From Streptomyces zhaozhouensis (GTDB lineage: Bacteria; Actinomycetota; Actinomycetes; Streptomycetales; Streptomycetaceae): a DNA stretch of 64,000 nucleotides. The position numbers and the translations under genes are program-made. The stretch covers positions 248,001 through 312,000 of the forward strand of contig NZ_OCNE01000002.1 in NCBI RefSeq assembly GCF_900230195.1, given 5' to 3'. The notes beneath the pieces were generated by a model, which had not been told where the DNA came from, searched no databases, and worked only from the letters and a program-made list of their open reading frames with translations. This document shows positions 8,424 through 16,249 of the stretch, piece after piece (position 1 is the stretch's first letter; every line of letters starts with the position of its first letter).

Positions 8424-10849
8424 TCCTCACTTCCGGTACTGAAGGTGAAGTCGTCCAGGTTGAACGTGCCACCCGTGAAAACCAGGTGGAGCGTGGTGGA
8501 CTCGGCCGGCTGGTCGGCCAGCTCCGTCGTGACGTCCTCGAACGTCTCCGCGCCTCCGGTGTCGCCGACCTCGACGCTGCCCAGCAGCGCGCCGTCGGGG
8601 GCTCCGGCGCGCACCTCGACGGTGCCGCTGCCGCCGTCGGAGGCGACGCGGGCGGTGAACTCCGTCGCGTTGTCCAGCAGGTACGGCTCGAACGAGATCC
8701 AGCCGCCGTCGGTGACCTCGACCGCGCGCCCGCCGTGGGCGGCCTCGACGCTCACCGCGGTCGGGCCCTCGGCCTCGCCGAAGTGCTCGGCCTGGCGCTG
8801 CCTGGTCTGGGTGACGACCTCGTCGCTGCCGGTCAGCGGCGGGGCGTCGCCGGAACCGGCGTCGGTGTACTCGGCGTTCCAGACCCCGAAGATGTTGGCG
8901 TTCGGGTCGTGCTCGCCGTCCGCGAGGGTCTGGAGGGTGCCGGAGCAGCCGTTGGCCGAGGTCTGCGGGTGGCCGTGCGAGTCGTGGCCGAGGATGAACG
9001 TGACGGTCACGTCCTCGCAGTTGATCTCCGCGTCCTCGGCGTCGGTGACCTCCACCTCGAACGGCACCGCGTCGCCGAAGTCGACCAGCGCGCCGTCGCC
9101 CGGCAGCAGCAGGTTGACCTCGGGTTCGGTGTTGCCGGCCACGACCTGCACGGACGCGTTGCCGGTGGCGCCCGCGGCGTTGGTCACCGTCAGCACCACG
9201 CTGTAGGTGCCCGCCTCCTCGAAGGTGTGGGTCGGGTTGGCCTCCTCGGAGGTGCCGCCGTCACCGAAGTCCCACGCGTAGGTCAGCTCGGAACCGTCCG
9301 GGTCGGTCGAGCCCTCGGAGCTGAACGCGACCTCCAGCGGGGTCTGACCGGAGGTGACGTCGGAGCTGGCCCTCGCCACCGGCGCGCTGACGCCCGCGGT
9401 GTAGTCGATGCGGTAGAGGGCGCTGTTCTCGTCGCCGGCGAAGTAGCCGGTGCCGTAGTCCAGGACGTAGAGCGCGCCGTCGGGGCCGAAGGCGGTGTCC
9501 ATGACCTGGGTGCCTTCCCAGAGGAAGTCGTGGATGCCGGAGACGTTGCCGTCCGCGTCCTGCTCCACGGCCTTGATCCACTGGCGGCCGAACTCGGCGG
9601 CGAAGAAGGTGCCGTCCAGCGACTCCGGGAACTTGCGCTCGGAGTCCAGGTCGGCGTCGTAACGGTAGACCGGCCCCGCCATCGGGGACTCGGAGCCGTC
9701 GCCGAACTCGGGGACGGAGTCGCCGTCGTAGGGGATCCAGGCGGGCTGCGCGGGCGGCAGCTCGGTCAGGCCCGTGTTGTGCGGCGAGTCGTTGACCGGG
9801 GCGGCGCAGTCGAAGGACTCCCCGGAGGTGCCGGTCTCGAAGTCGTAGTCGATGTACGCCTCGTTGTCGCCGACGCAGTACGGCCAGCCGAAGTTGCCGG
9901 GCTCGGTCACCCGGTTGAACTCCACCTGCCCGGACGGGCCGCGCTCGGGGTCCGCGGTGCCGGAGTCGGGACCGTAGTCGCCGACGTAGACGTCGCCCGT
10001 GGCCTGGTCGACGCTCATCCGGAACGGGTTGCGGAAGCCCATCGCGTAGATCTCGGGCCGCGCCCCCTCGGTGCCCTCCTGGAAGAGGTTGCCCTCGGGG
10101 ATGGTGTAGCTGCCGTCGTCCTCGACGTGGATGCGCAGCAGCTTGCCGCGCAGGTCGTTGGTGTTGGCGGCGGAACGCTGCGCGTCGAACGCCGGGTTGC
10201 GGTCGGCGCGCTCGTCGATCGGGCTGAACCCGTCGGAGGCGAACGGGTTGGTGTCGTCGCCGGTGGTCAGGTAGAGGTTGCCCTCGGCGTCGAAGTCGAT
10301 GTCGCCGCCGACGTGGCAGCACTGGCCGCGGCTGGCCGCCACGTCCAGGATCTCGACCTCGCTGCCGTTGTCGAGGGTGCCGTCCTCGTTCAGCGTGAAG
10401 CGGGAGAGCCGGTTCACGCCGTCGTAGGGGGCGAAGTCCTCGGCGGTGCCGTCGGACGGGGCGTCGCCGGCGGGGGTCTCCATCGGCGGCGCGTAGTAGA
10501 GGTAGATGTGGCGGTTCTGCTCGAAGTCGGGGTCGACCCCGACGCCCTGGAGACCCTCCTCGTCATGGCTGTAGACCGGGATCTCGCCCGCCACCCGGGT
10601 CAGTCCGTTGGCGTCGGTGAGCCGCAGCGTGCCGTCCCTGGAGGTGTGGAGGACGGACGTGTCGGGCAGTACGGCGAGCGTCATCGGCTCGCCCATCTCG
10701 GCCTCGCCCTTGGCGAGTTCGACCTGTTGGAACTCCTCGAGCGGCGGCGGCTCGGCCGCCGTCGCCGTCTGCTGGCTGATCACCACACCCGCCGAGGCGA
10801 GCGTCATGCCCGCCACGGTCGCGAGTACGGCTTTGAGTCTCCTGTGCAC
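8420..10849 (-). CDS. Secreted PQQ-type sugar dehydrogenase with PKD and CBM6-like modules
   Basis: The start is taken as GTG 10849, which follows GGAGG at a good distance; a GTG at 10873 is in frame but has no such site. The protein is 809 residues. A signal peptide fills about residues 1-32 (ending near TATAAEPPP). Residues about 35-430 form a glucose/sorbosone dehydrogenase-like beta-propeller (EGLQGVGVDPDFEQNRHIYL, CCHVGGDIDFDAEGNLYL, GFRNPFRMSVDQATGDVYVG). A PKD domain follows near 455-525 (AYAWDFGDGG-type core, here TYAWDFGDGGTSEEANPTHT), then a C-terminal beta-rich, CBM6-like region. It would oxidise sugars or bind glycans outside the cell. Cofactor dependence on PQQ is inferred from the fold only. 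It leads a two-gene operon. Confidence 0.87.
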   Translation of the reverse strand: MHRRLKAVLATVAGMTLASAGVVISQQTATAAEPPPLEEFQQVELAKGEAEMGEPMTLAVLPDTSVLHTSRDGTLRLTDANGLTRVAGEIPVYSHDEEGLQGVGVDPDFEQNRHIYLYYAPPMETPAGDAPSDGTAEDFAPYDGVNRLSRFTLNEDGTLDNGSEVEILDVAASRGQCCHVGGDIDFDAEGNLYLTTGDDTNPFASDGFSPIDERADRNPAFDAQRSAANTNDLRGKLLRIHVEDDGSYTIPEGNLFQEGTEGARPEIYAMGFRNPFRMSVDQATGDVYVGDYGPDSGTADPERGPSGQVEFNRVTEPGNFGWPYCVGDNEAYIDYDFETGTSGESFDCAAPVNDSPHNTGLTELPPAQPAWIPYDGDSVPEFGDGSESPMAGPVYRYDADLDSERKFPESLDGTFFAAEFGRQWIKAVEQDADGNVSGIHDFLWEGTQVMDTAFGPDGALYVLDYGTGYFAGDENSALYRIDYTAGVSAPVARASSDVTSGQTPLEVAFSSEGSTDPDGSELTYAWDFGDGGTSEEANPTHTFEEAGTYSVVLTVTNAAGATGNASVQVVAGNTEPEVNLLLPGDGALVDFGDAVPFEVEVTDAEDAEINCEDVTVTFILGHDSHGHPQTSANGCSGTLQTLADGEHDPNANIFGVWNAEYTDAGSGDAPPLTGSDEVVTQTRQRQAEHFGEAEGPTAVSVEAAHGGRAVEVTDGGWISFEPYLLDNATEFTARVASDGGSGTVEVRAGAPDGALLGSVEVGDTGGAETFEDVTTELADQPAESTTLHLVFTGGTFNLDDFTFSTGSEE

Positions 10850-11138
10850 GAGCGTTCCTCCGTTAGAGCGCACGGGGGTGGGGGGTGAGGCTGTCGCACA
10901 GGCGCGCGCCGTCGCGCCAGGTGAACGGTGCGGCCGTCAGGTGAGGGGGACGACCGCGCTGTTCGTAGTTGACCGGTACACCACAGGGACGGTAACGACT
11001 TTCTCCCTAACTGGAAACCCCTTTGAAACAAGCTGGCACAACTTCATCCACGTGCCGGACAAAGTAAGCGGGCAGGGCGAGGCGCGCGCCCCCGCTATGA
11101 GCGCGTACACCCCGTATCTCCCCCGCGCGCGGGGGAAT
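10850..11138. other. Intergenic region upstream of the dehydrogenase operon
   Basis: This 289-base gap holds the promoter of the minus-strand dehydrogenase operon and the 3' end of the TetR gene. The stretch from about 10975 to 11050 is much richer in A and T than its surroundings and is the likely promoter site. No clear operator, terminator or gene was found. Confidence 0.4.
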
Positions 11139-11747
11139 TCACCCCTCGGGTGGCAGCCGCACCCCGATCAGCGCGGTGATCACCCGTTCCGTGGTCTCCA
11201 CCATGTCCACGGCCCCCGGGTCCAGCAGCCACTGGACCTGGAGCCCGTCCATCACCGCGATGATCCCGTTGGCCACACTCTCCACCGGCAGGGTCGGCGC
11301 GACCGCCCCCGCGTCCACCGCCTCCCGCAGCGCGGCGACCACGATGGCGCGCAGCCCCGTGTAGCGGCCGCGGAAGTACTCCTGCGCCGGGTGGCCCTCC
11401 GTCACGCTCTCCGCCGAGAGCACGGTGTAGAGCCGCACGATCCCGGCGCGCTCGGCGTTCAGCCGCGCGGTGTCGACCAGGTGTCGCAGCATCCCAAGAC
11501 CCCGGGGACGGCCGTCGCCCAGCGCCTCGATGTCCGACTTGTCGCGGAGCTCCAACACCCCGGTCAGCAGGCCGGCCTTGGTGCGGAAGTGGTGCAGCAC
11601 GCCGGCCTGGGTGAGGCCGGAGCGTTCGGCTATCTCGGCCAGCGAGGCGTTGTGGTAGCCGCGTGTCGCGAAGGTCTCCATGGCGATGCGCAAAATGTCG
11701 TCCCGCCGTTGGGCACCCTGGGCGCGGGCGGGCGCGCTTGAGGACAT
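11139..11747 (-). CDS. TetR/AcrR family transcriptional regulator
   Basis: A 202-residue regulator. ATG 11747 is preceded by AGGAG with 6-base spacing, so it is preferred over longer in-frame readings. The N-terminal helix-turn-helix is clear: RRDDILRIAMETFATRGYH, then SLAEIAERSGLTQAGVLHHF, then RTKAGLLTGVL. The C-terminal part (about 70-202) is the ligand-binding helical domain. It is transcribed away from the GH30 glycosidase gene, with 485 bases between the starts. TetR proteins commonly repress the divergent gene and themselves; a small dyad at 11866-11875 is a possible site. The inducer is unknown; a sugar is not typical of the family, so control of the glycosidase is only a guess. Confidence 0.88.
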   Translation of the reverse strand: MSSSAPARAQGAQRRDDILRIAMETFATRGYHNASLAEIAERSGLTQAGVLHHFRTKAGLLTGVLELRDKSDIEALGDGRPRGLGMLRHLVDTARLNAERAGIVRLYTVLSAESVTEGHPAQEYFRGRYTGLRAIVVAALREAVDAGAVAPTLPVESVANGIIAVMDGLQVQWLLDPGAVDMVETTERVITALIGVRLPPEG

Positions 11748-11865
11748 GACCGGCTCCTGCCTTGGGGTTCTCGCTCCGGGCCCCGGGTCGGGCGTCCGCA
11801 GTCTACGACCGGCCGGGCGGCGCACCCAGGTTCCGGAACCACCGGATCCTGTTGCGGACCTACCA

Positions 11866-11875
11866 ACTGGTCAGT
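11866..11875. promoter_or_regulatory. Candidate TetR operator half-site dyad
   Basis: ACTGGTCAGT is a 4+2+4 dyad (ACTG..CAGT), extended on its right by another CAGT. It lies 119 bases upstream of the TetR start in the divergent region. Variants of TGGTCAGT recur inside the degenerate flanks of the minisatellite. TetR sites are usually longer, so this is a weak candidate. Confidence 0.25.
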
Positions 11876-11941
11876 CAGTCTGCTTACCTCTCTGCTGACG
11901 GGGCGCCGACTGGTCGGTGCCAGTGGTCAGTTGCGGTGGTT

Positions 11942-12006
11942 GGTGGTTGGTACCGGTGGTCGGTACCGGTGGTTGGTGCCGATGGTCGGTACCGGTGGTC
12001 GGTACC
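11942..12006. repeat. 13-bp tandem repeat, consensus GGTGGTCGGTACC
   Basis: Five contiguous units run from 11942 to 12006: units 2 and 5 match the consensus, and units 1, 3 and 4 differ at one to three positions. Degenerate related sequence extends from about 11909 to 12067. Each consensus unit ends in the palindrome GGTACC. The array lies upstream of the GH30 gene. A 13-base period is not a multiple of 3 and does not match one helical turn, so neither coding nor in-phase operator spacing is suggested. Confidence 0.9.
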
Positions 12007-12232
12007 GGTGGTCAGTGGTCAGTCGCGGTGGTTGGACGCTGTGGTCGCTGCCAGTGGTCGCTACCACGGGGACGGCTGGTCCACCGACCGGTCAGCTGCC
12101 AGCTGTCCACCGCCCTGCCACCCGGCATCGGCCCTCAGGCACGGGGCCTCGACAACGGGGCCTCAGGCATCGGGCCGACGCCCCGCCACGATCCCCCACC
12201 CCCACCTCCGGGTCCACCTCAGGGAGCCGCAC

Positions 12233-13669
12233 ATGAGAACCGCCCTCGCACGACACCGTTCACCACTGCGCGTCGGCCTGCTGGGGCTGACCGCGGGCGC
12301 GTTGCTGGCCGGCGGCCTCGGCGTGGTCGCCGGCACCTCGGCGCAGGCCGCGCCGAGCACGGCCCGGGCGTGGCTGACCACGCCGGACGGACAGCACCGG
12401 CTCGCCGACCGCGGCGAACTCGCCTTCGACGACCAGCCGGCCGCCACCGACATCTGGGTCGACGGCCGCCAGCGTCACCAGGAGTTCAGCGGTGCCGGCG
12501 CCTCGGTGACCGAGGCCGCGGCCGGCCTGGTCCAGTCGCTGCCGGACGGCGAGCGCGAGGCGCTGCTGGACGCGCTCTTCTCCCGGGACGGCGACGGCAT
12601 CGGGCTGAGCTATCTGCGCCAGCCGTTGGGCAGCACCGACTTCAACGCGGGCGACTTCTACACCTACGAGGACACCCCAGGGCAGTTCTCGATCGACCGC
12701 GACCGTGAGCTGATCATCCCGGTGCTGAACGACGCGCTGGCCCGCAATCCGGAGATCCGCCTGATGGGCAGCCCCTGGTCCCCGCCGGCCTGGATGAAGT
12801 CGGGCGGCTCCCTCAACGGCGGCACGCTGCTCCCCGAGCACTACGAGGACTACGCCGACTACCTGGTCGAGGCGGTGCGCGCCTACGGCGACGCCGGCAT
12901 CGAGCTGAGCGACCTGACCGCGCAGAACGAACCGCTCTTCGCCACCAGTTACCCGTCCACCTCCATGAGCGCCTCCGAACAGGCCGACTTCCTCCGGGTG
13001 CTGGACGGCGCGCTCACCGAGGCGGGGCTGCCGACCCGTGTCTTCGCCTACGACCACAACTGGGACGAGCCCGGCTACCCGCTGGAGGTGCTGGGCGCGA
13101 CCTCCGACCTCGACCGGGTCGCCGGCGCCGCGTTCCACTGCTACGGCGGGCAGCCCGAGGCCCAGGGCGAGCTGGTGGCGGCCGGCGAGCGCGTCTTCTT
13201 CACCGAGTGCTCGGGCACCGACAGCGACGACCCGTCCGCCACCTTCGCGGACACGCTGCGCTGGCAGGCCGAGAACCTGGTGGTCCGCAACATGCGCCAC
13301 GGCGGCGAGACCGTCATCACCTGGAACCTCGCCCTCGACGCCCGGGGCGGCCCTCATCAGGGCCACTGCGACACCCGCTGCAACGGCGTCGTCGAGATCG
13401 CCGGCGACCAGGTCACCCGCAACGCCGAGTTCTACGTCCTCGGCCACCTCACCAAGTTCCTCGACCCCGGCGCCCGCCGCCTCGACTCCACGAGCGAGGG
13501 ACCCGGCGGCCTCCAGAACGTGGTCTTCGAGAACCCCGACGGCACCCGCGTCGCCTATGTCGTCAACACGAGCGGCACCGCCCGCGACTTCTCCCTGACG
13601 GACGACGGCGCCTCCCTCACGGACGCCCTCCCGGCGGGGGCGGTGGCGACCTACACCTGGACGCTCTGA
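12233..13669 (+). CDS. Secreted GH30 family glycoside hydrolase (glucosylceramidase-like)
   Basis: A 478-residue exported enzyme. ATG 12233 follows GGGAG and begins a clear signal peptide (MRTALARHRS, then a Leu/Gly/Ala core to about residue 42). The catalytic (beta/alpha)8 barrel shows FSGAGASVTEAAA, YLRQPLGSTDFN and GSPWSPPAWMK, all typical of GH30. The acid/base Glu is E233 in TAQNEP and the nucleophile is E325 in FFTECSG. A C-terminal beta domain ends NVVFENPDGTRVAYVVN. GH30 members are retaining beta-glucosidases, beta-1,6-glucanases or xylanases; the subfamily cannot be fixed from sequence alone. It is a single gene, divergent from a TetR regulator, and followed by a strong hairpin. Confidence 0.92.
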   Translation: MRTALARHRSPLRVGLLGLTAGALLAGGLGVVAGTSAQAAPSTARAWLTTPDGQHRLADRGELAFDDQPAATDIWVDGRQRHQEFSGAGASVTEAAAGLVQSLPDGEREALLDALFSRDGDGIGLSYLRQPLGSTDFNAGDFYTYEDTPGQFSIDRDRELIIPVLNDALARNPEIRLMGSPWSPPAWMKSGGSLNGGTLLPEHYEDYADYLVEAVRAYGDAGIELSDLTAQNEPLFATSYPSTSMSASEQADFLRVLDGALTEAGLPTRVFAYDHNWDEPGYPLEVLGATSDLDRVAGAAFHCYGGQPEAQGELVAAGERVFFTECSGTDSDDPSATFADTLRWQAENLVVRNMRHGGETVITWNLALDARGGPHQGHCDTRCNGVVEIAGDQVTRNAEFYVLGHLTKFLDPGARRLDSTSEGPGGLQNVVFENPDGTRVAYVVNTSGTARDFSLTDDGASLTDALPAGAVATYTWTL

Positions 13670-13740
13670 CCGGCACCCGGGCGACCTGACCTACGCAGGG
13701 AGGATCTGACCGAGACCCGAACGGTCCGACGCGACCGGCG

Positions 13741-13766
13741 CCCCCACCCCCCGCCTGGGGTGGGGG
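13741..13766. terminator. Bidirectional terminator hairpin
   Basis: CCCCCACCCC (13741-13750) pairs perfectly with GGGGTGGGGG (13757-13766) across a 6-base loop. It sits between the plus-strand GH30 gene (stop 13669) and the minus-strand DUF262 gene (stop 13790), so it can serve both convergent genes. There is no T-tract. Confidence 0.7.
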
Positions 13767-13789
13767 CAAGCCATCGGGCGTTCCAGGCG

Positions 13790-14902
13790 TCAGCTGGCGA
13801 GCTTCTTGGAGAGAAGAAACGTCAGCTGTTGAGAACGAACGCGACGTGACCCGAGATCAGACGAATTCCGAATTCCGGACGTATAGTCATCCACGACGCT
13901 CTCGGCCTCTGTGACCGTTATGCCGGTCATGGCCGCAAGAGACTCCAGGAGACCCGCGGCCTCACCGTTCTCCCCTTTCCGTTTCCTCACCGAGACCGCA
14001 CGTTGGAAGAGATCGAGAAGCTCACGGACCTGTGTTGCCCGACCCTGGCCAGCACCGTAAAGATCTTCGCGCAGCCCCCATGAGGAGTGCAGTAGCGTGA
14101 ACATGTCGACGATGTTGGACCATCGCGTTCTGCCCACCCACTTGACAGTGTCACCGAGATACGTCAGGAGTTTGAGAAACTCCGCGGCACGATCCCGGTA
14201 GTCCTCAAAGTCCGAAGAGATCTTGTCGTATCTTTCATTGAGTTCGGCCTTCTTGTTGGACAGCCCGAAGATGCAGGTGCCGAAGACCTCCGCATAGAAC
14301 TCCAGGTCACCTCCCCGCTTGCGGCGCTCCCCGCTGAAAACACCGGACAGCGAACTGATCTCGTGGGCCGAGCAGTCCTTGAGGAAATCATTGAACGGCC
14401 CCGGCAGCAGAGCGTTCCTGAGCTCCTGTTCGGTCAGCACCATGTTGACCCTGTTGACGCGAGCGAAGACTGCTCGGACGAACTCGTCCGCCAGGTTGGA
14501 CAGGCGTCGAATCGGGAAACGATACTGAAAGAACTCTTGGCGCACATCGTCGGGAAGCTCCTTGAAAAACTTGCCCTCGAACTTCTCGCGCAGCTGTTCG
14601 TCCTCCAGCCCGTCCAACGGGAACTTGTTGTTCAAGAACCCCAGAAGGGAGGTGAGGCGCTGTTGACCGTCGACAACGGAAGCAGTCTGCTCTCCTTCCG
14701 GAGACGTCTCATACGAGAGGTAGATCTCCGGAATCGGGTACCCCAGAAGGATGGTCTCCATCAGGGACACCTTGGCTCGTTCAGGCCAAACGGCCTGACG
14801 CTGGTACTCCGGCTGAAGAATCAGCTCTCCAGACTTGTCCAACGACCGGAACTCCGCCACCGTCTTCGACTCGATCTCGAACTTCAGACCGTGATCAGCC
14901 AT
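13790..14902 (-). CDS. DUF262 domain-containing protein (GmrS/ParB-like), possible defence effector
   Basis: A 370-residue protein from ATG 14902. The DUF262 signature is plain: LQPEYQRQAVWP (30-40) and VVDGQQRLTSLLGF (76-89), the ParB-like NTP-binding core found in GmrSD-type modification-dependent restriction systems. The C-terminal half is helical and shows no HNH/DUF1524 nuclease motif, so this is a stand-alone DUF262 protein. Its start lies inside the end of the upstream nucleotidyltransferase-like gene (8-base overlap), so the two are translated as a pair. Base composition is well below the neighbours in GC and codon use is mixed, pointing to recent transfer. A role in phage defence is inferred from the family and context, not shown. 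Confidence 0.88.
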   Translation of the reverse strand: MADHGLKFEIESKTVAEFRSLDKSGELILQPEYQRQAVWPERAKVSLMETILLGYPIPEIYLSYETSPEGEQTASVVDGQQRLTSLLGFLNNKFPLDGLEDEQLREKFEGKFFKELPDDVRQEFFQYRFPIRRLSNLADEFVRAVFARVNRVNMVLTEQELRNALLPGPFNDFLKDCSAHEISSLSGVFSGERRKRGGDLEFYAEVFGTCIFGLSNKKAELNERYDKISSDFEDYRDRAAEFLKLLTYLGDTVKWVGRTRWSNIVDMFTLLHSSWGLREDLYGAGQGRATQVRELLDLFQRAVSVRKRKGENGEAAGLLESLAAMTGITVTEAESVVDDYTSGIRNSSDLGSRRVRSQQLTFLLSKKLAS

Positions 14903-15494
14903 GGTGTACGCCCTCCTCGATCGCGCGATCACGCGCGATGTTCACACTCTTGACCTGGTAGTTCCTCAGAGCCCCGTGGTTGCGGTAGAGCCGGTAGTTC
15001 ACTTCGCGCCCCCTGAAAGCCCCACCGAGATCTTGCACGAACAGATCTCTGGAGCGTGACCACTGCTCACCAAAGGAAAGCCGCGGCAACACGACGTCAA
15101 GGGCGATGCACTCCTCGAACACCAGCTTGCGAAGATAGCTCTTCTGCCCAGAGAAGACCTCGTCCTCGATGATGACCCGAAGCTCACGCCACGCCTTGTC
15201 AAATAACTCTGGCGAGATTATCGCGATGTCCAGGTCAGAGCGGGAATTAAACTTGCGAAAGCCCTTCCTAGGGTTCATTGAGTATCCTAGGCGAGCACTT
15301 CCCACCAGCTGAACGGCCATCGGGTCCACACCGAGCTCGGTCGCGACCAGATGCCGCCATTTGACATAGCTGAGCTCTTGAGGCCAGACCGCGGGCGTTC
15401 CGTCGAACAGTCGGGCAGTCACAAAGTAGTCGACTTCCTGCCCCAGAGAACTGAATTCCTTCCAAAATTCAGGTAACCCCGAAACATGATCCAT
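14895..15494 (-). CDS. Nucleotidyltransferase-fold protein paired with DUF262
   Basis: A 199-residue protein. ATG 15494 follows GAGGGGG and is preferred to upstream in-frame starts. The Pol-beta-type nucleotidyltransferase core is visible: LVGSARLGYS (63-72; the GS motif) followed by SRSDLDIAII (84-93; D87 and D89 as metal ligands). A third Asp may be D in IALDVVLPRLSF. The gap between GS and DxD is longer than in small MNT antitoxins. It is not a full CD-NTase by length. It overlaps the DUF262 gene by 8 bases. GC is low for the genome: the line 15181-15240 has 33 of 60 G or C. It may be a nucleotide-transferring partner, a toxin modifier or a sensor. Function unknown. Confidence 0.75.
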   Translation of the reverse strand: MDHVSGLPEFWKEFSSLGQEVDYFVTARLFDGTPAVWPQELSYVKWRHLVATELGVDPMAVQLVGSARLGYSMNPRKGFRKFNSRSDLDIAIISPELFDKAWRELRVIIEDEVFSGQKSYLRKLVFEECIALDVVLPRLSFGEQWSRSRDLFVQDLGGAFRGREVNYRLYRNHGALRNYQVKSVNIARDRAIEEGVHHG

Positions 15495-15729
15495 TGCGCC
15501 CCCTCGGCGAGTCTGAAACATGCACATGCCATGACCCAGCACCTGCGCAGTCCTGATCGAGATTAATGAATCGGCAACCATCGCCTCGGCCGCGCGATCG
15601 CCGTACCCCCTGCCAATCGCGCAAAGATCCTAGCCGGTCTCATCACTTCGCGGGTCTGATCTACTCGGCTACCCCCTCCCTCTCCGCAACACCGCAGGTG
15701 GGCAGCTTTGGAGAGAGGCAGGATCCGTC

Positions 15730-16101
15730 TCAGCGAAGCGACCCGCTGTCGATGCGCCGGAAGCGGCGCGCTTTCACCGTCCGCCCACCGTCGGTGATGT
15801 CGAGCAGCAGCTCGTCGCCGCGCCACATGCCGTTGACCGTGACGGGTCCGTCGTGGAGATGGCCGCGCGTCGTGAACGACAGTCGCTTGCCGCGCAGGCT
15901 GTACGTGCCGCGGTGGACGCCGCGCATGGGGTTGTCCGGGCGCAGCCACCGCGCGATAGCGGCGGCCTGACCGGGCCCGGGGGCCGGTTTGACCAGCACG
16001 TCGAGGACCGTGCCGTCCGGGTAGAGGCGGAGCACCCGTACGTCCGCGACAAAGATGCCGACGGGGCGGCGGACCGCCCTTCCGCTGGTTCGTCGGGGCA
16101 C
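15730..16101 (-). CDS. Hypothetical protein, small beta-rich
   Basis: A 123-residue protein of no family I recognise. Codon third positions are GC-rich in this frame, and the protein reads as a run of beta strands (VLRLYPDGTVLDVLV, RGTYSLRGKRLSFTTRG, VTVNGMWRGDELLLDITDGG) that resembles a small lipocalin- or beta-barrel-like fold. There is no signal peptide. It lies alone between the DUF262 module and the Fic gene, transcribed on the minus strand. The start is uncertain: the first ATG is used, but downstream GTG codons are possible. GC here returns toward the genome level. Confidence 0.6.
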   Translation of the reverse strand: MPRRTSGRAVRRPVGIFVADVRVLRLYPDGTVLDVLVKPAPGPGQAAAIARWLRPDNPMRGVHRGTYSLRGKRLSFTTRGHLHDGPVTVNGMWRGDELLLDITDGGRTVKARRFRRIDSGSLR

Positions 16102-16226
16102 GCCGCCGCCTCACTCGATGGACTCCGCACAGCAACTGTAAGAGCTCCGCGATACCGCAACCGGCGCCAGCTGGCGGCGTCGCGGAAGGCAGGGGCGACA
16201 CGGGGTGAGGGACGCCATATTGCCTC

Positions 16227-16249
16227 GATGACACAATCATGGTGTCATC
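16227..16249. promoter_or_regulatory. Perfect inverted repeat on the start of the Fic gene
   Basis: GATGACAC (16227-16234) and GTGTCATC (16242-16249) are perfect inverted arms with a 7-base spacer. The repeat covers the ATG at 16228 and ends 5 bases before an alternative in-frame GTG at 16255. It could be an operator or an mRNA hairpin hiding the start codon. Confidence 0.5.

Larger units (their letters stand above)
11748..12232. other. Repeat-bearing divergent region between TetR and GH30 genes
   Basis: 485 bases without a convincing gene. From left to right it holds the TetR promoter region, a short dyad (11866-11875), a 13-bp minisatellite with degenerate flanks (about 11909-12067), two near-copies of CCTCAGGCA(C/T)CGGG just after 12130, and the GGGAG ribosome binding site of the glycosidase. 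All three plus-strand frames are open across the repeats only because the unit lacks stop codons; it reads as a repeating Val/Gly/Arg/Trp peptide and is not taken as coding. Confidence 0.5.

Noticed and set aside
5775..9206. A 1,143-residue plus-strand frame crossing the cyclase, ThuA and dehydrogenase genes
   Set aside because: It runs through three well-supported minus-strand genes and has no recognisable domain; it is an antisense shadow.
11942..12006. The 13-bp repeats as a CRISPR array
   Set aside because: Units are contiguous with no spacers and much too short; no cas genes are near.
11762..12232. In-frame extension of the GH30 gene upstream through the minisatellite
   Set aside because: The signal peptide clearly begins at 12233 behind a ribosome binding site. 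The upstream part is open only because the 13-bp repeat has no stop codons in any frame.
13790..15494. A complete GmrSD restriction system or a CBASS operon
   Set aside because: There is no DUF1524/HNH domain and no methylation or nuclease partner; the nucleotidyltransferase is short and no CBASS-type effector lies next to it.
14895..15581. Longer start for the nucleotidyltransferase-like gene at 15581
   Set aside because: The extra 29 residues have no ribosome binding site ahead, while ATG 15494 follows GAGGGGG at a suitable distance.
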